Assembly (NCBI GenBank): GCA_934646965.1
Contig: CAKUEZ010000106.1
Location: 1 to 6,782 of the forward strand
Source of the DNA: an uncultured Collinsella sp.
GTDB taxonomy: Bacteria > Actinomycetota > Coriobacteriia > Coriobacteriales > Coriobacteriaceae
DNA length: 6,782 nt
Direction: 5' to 3'
Shown here: piece after piece, positions 1 to 5,066 of the stretch
How the letters are laid out: each line of letters starts with the position of its first letter
How positions within the stretch are numbered: position 1 is the stretch's first letter
Translations under genes and position numbers: made by a program
The notes under the pieces: model-generated
The model's input: only the letters and a program-made list of their open reading frames with translations
Told to the model about the DNA's origin: nothing
Database searches by the model: none

Positions 1-235
1 ACCCGCACGCAAGGACCGAAGCCGGCCGCGTCGCAACGTCGCAAACCCGGAGCGTAGAGCCGGGCAGGACACGCGGGAACATCAAAGCCGATGGCGCGTC
101 GATTCGCATGCACGAGATTGTACTCCCCGCGCGCCGCGGATAAAACGCTTTTCTTTAACTAAGTAAAGTATTTTCATTTGCTTCGGAATTCATCCGAGCA
201 AACCGCCCCCATAAGGCGCGGCAGGCACTCGCCCC
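1..235. other. Left-edge region with no supported gene; AT-rich leader of the HTH gene
   Basis: No gene can be supported here. All three plus-strand frames are open at the left edge and close at about 55-57, 141-143 and 161-170, so the tail of an upstream gene could be present, but none of the short translations looks like a known protein end. From about 140 to 180 the sequence turns AT-rich within a GC-rich surrounding, and contains a small inverted repeat (CTTTA 153-157, TAAAG 164-168). This is where a promoter for the HTH gene would be expected. I find no convincing -35/-10 pair: GATAAA at 139-144 and TATTTT at 169-174 are only weak -10 matches. Confidence 0.35.
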
Positions 236-748
236 ATGCGTCCCGCGACCGCCCTATCGATATACTCTAAAGTCGAGACAACGATTGGAGCCCTCTTGGC
301 AACTCAGAACAAACGTGAACACCTGACAGAAGACCTGCTCAAGCGGCTGTTGGCAAGCTCGAGTATCGACGCCTATCTTGACGAAGGCGAGACCGTCGAT
401 CAAACGCTTCCCTCGTACCTACGCTGCCTCATCGACGAGCGCCGCATCAAGCGCTCGGACGTCGCGCGCAACTCGGGCCTCAACCCAACCGTTGTGTACG
501 ACATCTTTGCCGGCAAAAGCCGCCCCGGGCGAGACCACGCCATCATGCTGGCGCTCGGCATCGGCTGCACGCTTCGCGAGACGCAGCGCCTTTTGAGGCT
601 CGACAGCGTTGCCGAGCTTTGGTGCAAGGACCGCCGCGACGCCATCATCATCTGGTGCATCGAGCGTGGCATGAGTCGCGCCTGCACCGACGACGAGCTC
701 TACCGTTTAGGCGAGAAGACGCTTTTGGGGACCAATCCGCTCAAATAG
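236..748 (+). CDS. Small XRE/Cro-like helix-turn-helix protein, putative transcription regulator
   Basis: The 170-residue product has a helix-turn-helix of the lambda-repressor type at about residues 58-110: a helix ending at DERR, then IKRSDVARNSGLNPTVVYDI, where SDVARNSGLN is the turn and the next helix would read DNA. The segment after it (LRETQRLLRL, then KDRRDAIIIWCIERGMS) is typical of small HTH proteins seen beside serine/threonine kinases in Gram-positive anaerobes. There is no membrane segment or ligand domain. The ATG at 236 has only a weak Shine-Dalgarno (CAGG 222-225, 10 bases away). A TTG at 296 has GGAG five bases upstream and would give 150 residues starting MATQNKREHL, close to where similarity to such proteins seems to begin. 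The gene lies 132 bases upstream of the kinase gene, and it is the only DNA-binding protein in view and so the nearest candidate to bind the palindromes. DNA binding is a family inference. Confidence 0.8.
   Translation: MRPATALSIYSKVETTIGALLATQNKREHLTEDLLKRLLASSSIDAYLDEGETVDQTLPSYLRCLIDERRIKRSDVARNSGLNPTVVYDIFAGKSRPGRDHAIMLALGIGCTLRETQRLLRLDSVAELWCKDRRDAIIIWCIERGMSRACTDDELYRLGEKTLLGTNPLK
287..290 (+). promoter_or_regulatory. GGAG Shine-Dalgarno supporting an alternative TTG start at 296
   Basis: GGAG is followed by five bases and then TTG at 296-298, in frame with the HTH protein. This spacing is better than that before the ATG at 236, and the 20 codons between the two starts include several (CTA, ATA, TCT, ACA, GGA) that are less typical of this window. 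The start of this gene is therefore undecided. Confidence 0.4.
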
Positions 749-796
749 ACGCCCAAGCCTTCGCGAGCCCCGCAGCCCCATCACCTCCACGCCCGA

Positions 797-813
797 TTCA
801 GTTGCCAACTGAA
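797..813. promoter_or_regulatory. Palindromic operator candidate, copy 1 (upstream of the kinase gene)
   Basis: TTCAGTTG-C-CAACTGAA is a perfect inverted repeat with 8-base arms around one central base. A 19-base stretch covering it (794-812, CGATTCAGTTGCCAACTGA) recurs at 2557-2575 with only the central base changed. It lies in the gap before the kinase gene, centred about 30 bases upstream of a possible -10 box at 835-840. If that box is real, the palindrome centre sits near -42 relative to transcription start, a position typical of activator sites, though repression by blocking the -35 region is equally possible. The binding protein is not known. Confidence 0.6.
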
Positions 814-834
814 CAAACGAAACAATCGTTGTCA

Positions 835-840
835 TATCAT
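835..840 (+). promoter_or_regulatory. Possible -10 box of the kinase promoter
   Basis: TATCAT matches the TATAAT consensus at five of six positions. The best -35 candidate is poor (TGAACA 810-815, four of six, 19-base spacer) and overlaps the end of the palindrome, which would fit a promoter that needs help from a bound regulator. A start of transcription near 847 would leave a leader of about 34 bases before the TTG start. Confidence 0.3.
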
Positions 841-870
841 TCTTGGGGCATTTGCCCAGCTAACATGAAG

Positions 871-875
871 GGAGG
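871..875 (+). promoter_or_regulatory. Strong Shine-Dalgarno fixing the TTG start of the kinase
   Basis: GGAGG lies five bases before the TTG at 881. It is the only strong ribosome binding site near the beginning of the kinase frame, and the first ATG in frame (codon 8) has no comparable site. The TTG start is therefore preferred. Confidence 0.7.
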
Positions 876-880
876 ACGGC

Positions 881-2524
881 TTGAACGACAACCAGCTCAT
901 GCACGCCATGAGCCTCGACGACACCTATCGCGTCGAGCAGGTGCTCGCGCGCGGCGAAGACGGCATCACCGAACTCGTCACGATCGACGGAGCCGGTCCC
1001 TTCGTGCGAAAAAAGATTCGGCAGGAACTTGCCCACCGCAATGTATGGTCGGCACTCACCGAATGCGGCTCGCCCCGCCTCCCTCGCGTCGAGGCGACCT
1101 ACGAACTGCCCGAGCACTTTGTTGTCGTCTACGACTTCGTGCCAGGTCGAACGCTTTCCAAAGTTATCGAAACCGATGGGCCGCTGACGCCGGAGTCCAC
1201 CGTCTCGCTCGGCATCGAGCTTTGCGAGGCAGCGGAGGAACTTCACCGACACGGCATCGTCCATCGCGATATCTCCCCCAACAACATTGTGGCCGCTGCG
1301 GACGGCGCGCACCTCATCGACCTCGGCATTGCCCGTATGCGCGTCGAAGGGGCGAGCAAGGATACGACTTCCCTCGGAACCTGGGGCTTCGCCTCGCCCG
1401 AGCAATATGGCTTTGCCCAGACCGACGCGCGCAGCGACGTCTACTCCATCGGACGCGTCCTTGGCTTCGCACTCACGGGCATCCGGCCCGATGACGAGGC
1501 TTACGAGCACGCGCTTAAGGCGATTCTTGAGCATGCGCCCGCAAAGCTTGTCCATGCCATCACGCGCGCTTGCTCGTTTGAGCCAAGCGCGCGGTTCCAG
1601 TCTGCGAACGAGATGGCAGAGGCGCTCGCCGGCTCGTCCCAACCAAAAGGCGACGGGGCATCTTCTGGCGCAGACCAGCAAGCCGACAAAGCCAAAGCGA
1701 CGACAAAGACGCACGCGCAAAAGCACCAACCGGAGAAAACCGGAGCTCAAGCCCTCGGCAGTCTTCTGCTAAAACTGATACTCATCGCCGTAGTGCTCGC
1801 CGGTTTGTTAACTGGCGGCGCGATTGCCATTTCGTCCTTTCACGCCGCTCGAGAAAACAGCGGCGACCGCGCGTCCTCGTCGCAAGCCGACCAGTCCGGC
1901 GGCGTCTCCGCTCCACAAAAGGCAAATTCGGCAAGCGATACCAGCCGTCTGTCCGCCGAGCTCTCAATCGTAGAGTCCGGTTGGTCGGTTAGTGAGCACG
2001 GATATGTCCACTTTGGCATCGGTCTTAAAAACTCCGACGGCTCTGCCGCCATCGCATTTCCCACCGTCGAGATCTACGGATACGATGCGGACGACAACCT
2101 GATCTTTACGGATGAGAAAATCTACAGTGCTATCGAGCCCGGCCAGACCGTCTACTTTGGCGATCAGACGGGAAACGGCACCGCTCCCGCACGCGTTGAG
2201 TTCGAAGCCGTCACACCCAGCGGCGTTGCACTTGCCACCGCCACCGAAGCACCGACATACGAGCTTTTCGATAGCGCCGAATCCGCCGAGACGGACGGCA
2301 TGTATTCGTTCTCGGCAAAGCTCAAACTCCAGAGCGCCCCGAGCGGCTTTGATAAGACTCAGGTGTTCCTATCGGCCATCCTGCGCGACAAGCAGGGCAA
2401 CATCGTGGCCGGCTATAACAATTTTTGCGACTGCCCCGCCGTCGGCTCCACGGTCCCCGTTTCGATCGACGTCAACAATCCGCCCCCGCACGCAAGCTGC
2501 GATATCTACGCCGCCCAGTGGTAG
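881..2524 (+). CDS. Transmembrane serine/threonine protein kinase with an extracytoplasmic FxLYD-like region
   Basis: The 547-residue product is a Hanks-type kinase that would transfer ATP phosphate to Ser/Thr of cytoplasmic partners. The kinase domain covers about residues 15-250: a degenerate Gly-rich loop (24-29), probable ATP-anchoring Lys44 in FVRKK, HRD loop at 128-130 with catalytic Asp130 and Asn135, metal-binding Asp147 in DLG (usually DFG), SPE for APE near 172-174, and SDVYSIG near 185-191. A charged, Ala/Lys-rich linker (250-290) leads to one membrane helix (about 292-319). Outside lie about 225 residues: a beta-rich FxLYD-like domain (about 358-460, LKNSDGSAAIAFPTVEIYGY) and a second beta-rich part (461-547) with Cys516, Cys518 and Cys540. 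There are no PASTA repeats, unlike PknB/PrkC. A receptor role is inferred. Palindromes flank the gene on both sides. Catalytic residues are present, so an active kinase is likely. Confidence 0.92.
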   Translation: MNDNQLMHAMSLDDTYRVEQVLARGEDGITELVTIDGAGPFVRKKIRQELAHRNVWSALTECGSPRLPRVEATYELPEHFVVVYDFVPGRTLSKVIETDGPLTPESTVSLGIELCEAAEELHRHGIVHRDISPNNIVAAADGAHLIDLGIARMRVEGASKDTTSLGTWGFASPEQYGFAQTDARSDVYSIGRVLGFALTGIRPDDEAYEHALKAILEHAPAKLVHAITRACSFEPSARFQSANEMAEALAGSSQPKGDGASSGADQQADKAKATTKTHAQKHQPEKTGAQALGSLLLKLILIAVVLAGLLTGGAIAISSFHAARENSGDRASSSQADQSGGVSAPQKANSASDTSRLSAELSIVESGWSVSEHGYVHFGIGLKNSDGSAAIAFPTVEIYGYDADDNLIFTDEKIYSAIEPGQTVYFGDQTGNGTAPARVEFEAVTPSGVALATATEAPTYELFDSAESAETDGMYSFSAKLKLQSAPSGFDKTQVFLSAILRDKQGNIVAGYNNFCDCPAVGSTVPVSIDVNNPPPHASCDIYAAQW

Positions 2525-2559
2525 GGCCCGGGGGCGCCGTTCGCCGACAGCATCTCCGA

Positions 2560-2576
2560 TTCAGTTGGCAACTGAG
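2560..2576. promoter_or_regulatory. Palindromic operator candidate, copy 2 (upstream of the zinc-ribbon/SPFH cluster)
   Basis: TTCAGTTG-G-CAACTGAG gives perfect 7-base arms (2561-2575) around one central base, and with the preceding bases repeats the 19-base copy-1 sequence apart from the centre. Here the flanks are also complementary: CGATT (2557-2561) and AATCG (2578-2582), so the symmetric region extends with a two-base interruption. It lies 36 bases after the kinase stop and centred about 35 bases before a possible -10 box at 2603. The same site before two transcription units suggests shared control. Confidence 0.6.
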
Positions 2577-2602
2577 GAATCGTAGCCCTTGCAGACACAC
2601 AA

Positions 2603-2608
2603 TAAAAT
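2603..2608 (+). promoter_or_regulatory. Possible -10 box of the zinc-ribbon/SPFH cluster
   Basis: TAAAAT matches five of six consensus positions and sits 26 bases downstream of palindrome copy 2. No -35 hexamer is found at a 16-18 base spacing, so if this is a promoter it may depend on the protein bound to the palindrome. The distance from palindrome to box is five bases longer than at copy 1, which weakens the parallel. Confidence 0.28.
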
Positions 2609-2767
2609 GACCAGCGCTGTCAAATGATCGCCAAAAGCGGAACAGGGCCTCAAGGCGCCCCAACGCCCTAAACCCTTTCGATTCTTCCGAGTCGTTTCCC
2701 TTCCTAAGCGTGAGTTATATCCAACGAGCTGGCAAACGCGACCATACGATTATCATGGAAGGCAGAT

Positions 2768-4279
2768 ATGACTTTTTGCCCAAAATGCGGAAATGAGCTA
2801 CGCCCCGGCCTGCATTTTTGTCCTAAATGCGGCTCAGAGATAGATATCACCGAGTGCACTCCAGAAACCCGCCGAACCGGTCCCGTCGAGCCCGTCTCCA
2901 ACAATGCTTCCTCTGGCGAGGCAAACAATATCCCTCCAATCCCCCACAATTCTACGAACAATGCCGCCGCAGACGAGTTGTCTGACAGTCTGGCAACGGC
3001 CGCAGACGCGCTTGGCGGCCTAGCAGCAAAGGCCGGAGCCATCGCGGCCGGCGCTGTGGGCGAGCTCGCCAGTCGCGCAAAAGATGCCCTTGATGACGTA
3101 ACAGCAAGCGCCGCCGTCAAACAGGAAACGAACTCTACGGCGAATGGTTCTCCGTCCGAATATCGGGATGCCGCCGAGGGCGACGAAGCCTTTGAGTCGC
3201 AGCCATCAAAAACAACCCGCAGCAAAGGCACCTCAAATGTTTTTGATTCCATCGCCCGCAAATCCTCGGCCTCGATATCACAGGCTCAGAAAAAACTCAA
3301 GGTAAATCACGCACCCCAACACCCTTGGCGAATCCTTGGAATAGCCGGCATCGGCATAGCAATAGTTGTCATCTTTACAGTCGCTGCGATCGTACTCGGT
3401 GCAAATGACTCAAAGAAAACCAGCGAATCCGTTCAGGATGCCCCGAGCTACCCAGTCCATCTTTCCGTAGATTGCAGCGAAAATCTCCTCTTCTCTCGCT
3501 ATGACCTTGCCATCTACGTTGATTCAGAAAAGGTCGGGACCCTCGATCATGGAGCCGAAGATTCATGGGACCTCACGCTCGACAAGGGACAGCACACGCT
3601 TAGGGTCCAGAAAGAGGACGACTCAAGCGTCGACGGAAGAAAAACATTCAAGGTCGACCAGAACGAAAAAGTCATCTGCACCGTATATGCAAAACATGAC
3701 CAGATTGAAATTAGCCTAAAAGTAAAGGCCTCAACCGATAGTGGCGACAGCACAGAGGCCCCATCACAGGCAACCGAAAAGAAGAAAGAGAAAAAGAAAG
3801 CGGACAGCAAGCCGACCGAAAAGAAGGAGACCGAAGAAGCGGAAACGGAGGATGCTGACTCTCCCGAGCAAAATGCCGAAGCCGCACAGCTCGCTTCCGA
3901 ACAAGATACCGTGTTGACAACAGCCAATTGCCCCGATCTTGCGACGCTGCTTTCCTCCAGCGACATGGACGCAAGCTGGTTTGTATCCAAGTACGCGGGC
4001 AAGACTATTGAGTTTGACGGTAATATCGCCTACCTCGCCCCGCACGCTAACTACACCACGCGCTGGGATGTTTTGATTAACGCCGGTGACTACGATCCCG
4101 ACCATGCCCAAGGCCCCGAAATGCAGTACGAAAACGTCAACACCTTTGATATGGGATTTGACGACAGCCTTGATGAGATTCGCACCGGTACAAATGTACA
4201 TATCAAGGCAAAAGTAAAGGATTACAACGCATCGACGTGCCTGCTTCACCTGGAACCCGTCTCGATGTCGGCACGCTAA
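2768..4279 (+). CDS. Zinc-ribbon single-pass membrane protein with C-terminal DUF4839-like domain
   Basis: The 503-residue product begins with a zinc ribbon with ligands Cys4, Cys7, Cys18 and Cys21 (FCPKCG then FCPKCG). An Ala-rich, low-complexity cytoplasmic stretch follows (about 30-185), containing a short IPPIP motif (55-59). One membrane helix lies at about 188-211. Outside there is a beta-rich, PEGA-like domain (about 226-322, AIYVDSEKVGTLDHG and KGQHTLRV), then a highly charged Lys/Glu linker (336-370), then a C-terminal domain (about 381-500) that I recognise as DUF4839-like from KYAGKTIEFDGNIA, TRWDVLINAGDYD and NVHIKAKVKDYN. DUF4839 has no known function; the fold of the last part resembles OB-like lipoprotein domains. 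The ATG has GGAAGG five bases upstream. It is the first gene of a tight cluster and probably forms a membrane complex with the next two products, which is inferred from context and shared zinc ribbons. Confidence 0.85.
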   Translation: MTFCPKCGNELRPGLHFCPKCGSEIDITECTPETRRTGPVEPVSNNASSGEANNIPPIPHNSTNNAAADELSDSLATAADALGGLAAKAGAIAAGAVGELASRAKDALDDVTASAAVKQETNSTANGSPSEYRDAAEGDEAFESQPSKTTRSKGTSNVFDSIARKSSASISQAQKKLKVNHAPQHPWRILGIAGIGIAIVVIFTVAAIVLGANDSKKTSESVQDAPSYPVHLSVDCSENLLFSRYDLAIYVDSEKVGTLDHGAEDSWDLTLDKGQHTLRVQKEDDSSVDGRKTFKVDQNEKVICTVYAKHDQIEISLKVKASTDSGDSTEAPSQATEKKKEKKKADSKPTEKKETEEAETEDADSPEQNAEAAQLASEQDTVLTTANCPDLATLLSSSDMDASWFVSKYAGKTIEFDGNIAYLAPHANYTTRWDVLINAGDYDPDHAQGPEMQYENVNTFDMGFDDSLDEIRTGTNVHIKAKVKDYNASTCLLHLEPVSMSAR

Positions 4280-4289
4280 GGAGCTGATA

Positions 4290-5063
4290 ATGGCCTACTG
4301 CCCAAACTGCGGGACAAAACTCGTTGACGGCGATGTCTTTTGCGGAAACTGCGGAAAGCGCATCGAAACAGTCGCGGTACCTTGCGAGCCTGTTTCCTCG
4401 CAAACGCCTGCAGCACCACAAACCCCTGCTTCACCGCAAACAACCGAAAAACCCGCTATGTCCACCGAGAAGAACGCGCCGTCAGCAAAAGAACGGAAAG
4501 CAAAATCCGAGATCGTGCGCTGTCCCGCCTGCGGTGAGATAGTCGACAAGAATGCAGTCATCTGTCCGTCGTGTGGTTACGGGATCCGCGACGTGGCAGA
4601 CGGCTCGATTGCGCTTCTTTCGCAGAAGCTTGACTTGATCGAGAGCAAACGACCTCAAAAACGCAAGAAGGACGAAAAAGACACCATCTCGGCAACCGAT
4701 GAGCGCAAAATCAGCCTGATTCGCAGCTGGCCCATCCCCAACAATAAAGATGACCTTATCGAGTTCGCTGCCATGGCGAGCGGCAACTGCATCGCTTCCC
4801 CAAAACTGGGCAACGACCGCATCGCCGCAGAAGATGCACTTGCCGATGCATGGCGCTCCAAGTTCGATCAGGCATACGCGAAAGCGGAGCATCTCTTTGG
4901 TGACAGCGACGAGTTTGCGTTACTCACGGACCTTAAAGCGGACATCCGAAAGAGAACGGTTGTCTCTAGGCTTCGTGCGTGGGGTCCATGGATTGCATAC
5001 GGACTGATCATGGCCGCCCTCTTTGGATTCTTAGGCATTATGTCCGCTTGTTCAGGGGAGTAA
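4290..5063 (+). CDS. Double zinc-ribbon, tail-anchored membrane protein
   Basis: The 257-residue product has a zinc ribbon at its start (Cys4, Cys7, Cys18, Cys21) with the same spacing as the preceding protein, then a Pro/Thr/Gln-rich linker (about 36-60) with an imperfect QTPAxP repeat. A second zinc ribbon follows (Cys78, Cys81, Cys92, Cys95; RCPACG and ICPSCG). A helical, charged region (about 105-222) contains SWPIPNNKDDLIEFAAMA and an AWRSKFDQAYAKAEHLFG segment, recurrent in my memory of zinc-ribbon proteins but without a name I can give. A single hydrophobic helix (about 231-252) ends the protein, so most of it should face the cytoplasm. The start lies 10 bases after the preceding stop, and its Shine-Dalgarno AAGGAG (4278-4283) overlaps that stop, suggesting coupled translation. 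A role as membrane adaptor for the SPFH protein is inferred, similar to YdjG/YdjH of Bacillus. Confidence 0.85.
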   Translation: MAYCPNCGTKLVDGDVFCGNCGKRIETVAVPCEPVSSQTPAAPQTPASPQTTEKPAMSTEKNAPSAKERKAKSEIVRCPACGEIVDKNAVICPSCGYGIRDVADGSIALLSQKLDLIESKRPQKRKKDEKDTISATDERKISLIRSWPIPNNKDDLIEFAAMASGNCIASPKLGNDRIAAEDALADAWRSKFDQAYAKAEHLFGDSDEFALLTDLKADIRKRTVVSRLRAWGPWIAYGLIMAALFGFLGIMSACSGE

Positions 5064-5066
5064 ATC

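Larger units (their letters stand above)
2525..2767 (+). other. 243-base gap between the kinase and the zinc-ribbon cluster
   Basis: No gene is supported here. It holds the second palindrome (2560-2576), a possible -10 box (2603-2608), and the Shine-Dalgarno GGAAGG (2757-2762) of the next gene. I see no intrinsic terminator with a T-run after the kinase stop; small GC stems at 2533-2545 and 2679-2694 lack one. The kinase transcript could therefore run on into the cluster, with the local promoter adding to it. If the -10 box is used, the cluster mRNA would carry a leader of about 150 bases, with room for post-transcriptional control, though I recognise no riboswitch. Confidence 0.5.

Noticed and set aside
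46..64. CCCGG/CCGGG inverted repeat as a terminator of an upstream gene
   Set aside because: Only five pairs with a nine-base loop and no following T-run.
802..807. TTGCCA within palindrome copy 1 (and TTGGCA in copy 2) as a -35 box
   Set aside because: No -10-like hexamer lies at a 16-18 base spacing from either, so the palindrome is more likely a protein-binding site than a promoter element.
619..1494. Plus-strand open frame overlapping the HTH gene end and the kinase
   Set aside because: The product is dominated by Arg, His and Pro and runs out of frame through two well-supported genes and their gap. Not a gene.
860..1750. Long minus-strand open frame opposite the kinase
   Set aside because: The translation is Arg/Gly/Val-rich without recognisable domains and mirrors the codon pattern of the kinase gene, which has clear catalytic motifs. 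It is a shadow of GC-rich coding sequence.
2679..2694. Stem CGATTC/GAGTCG with TTCC loop as a terminator of the kinase transcript
   Set aside because: Only six pairs, one of them G-U, and the following T-run is broken by Cs. Too weak to call.
3547..4002. Ser/Phe-rich minus-strand open frames opposite the Lys/Glu block
   Set aside because: They arise because the complement of Lys/Glu codons reads as Ser, Phe and Leu. No start signal or domain supports them.
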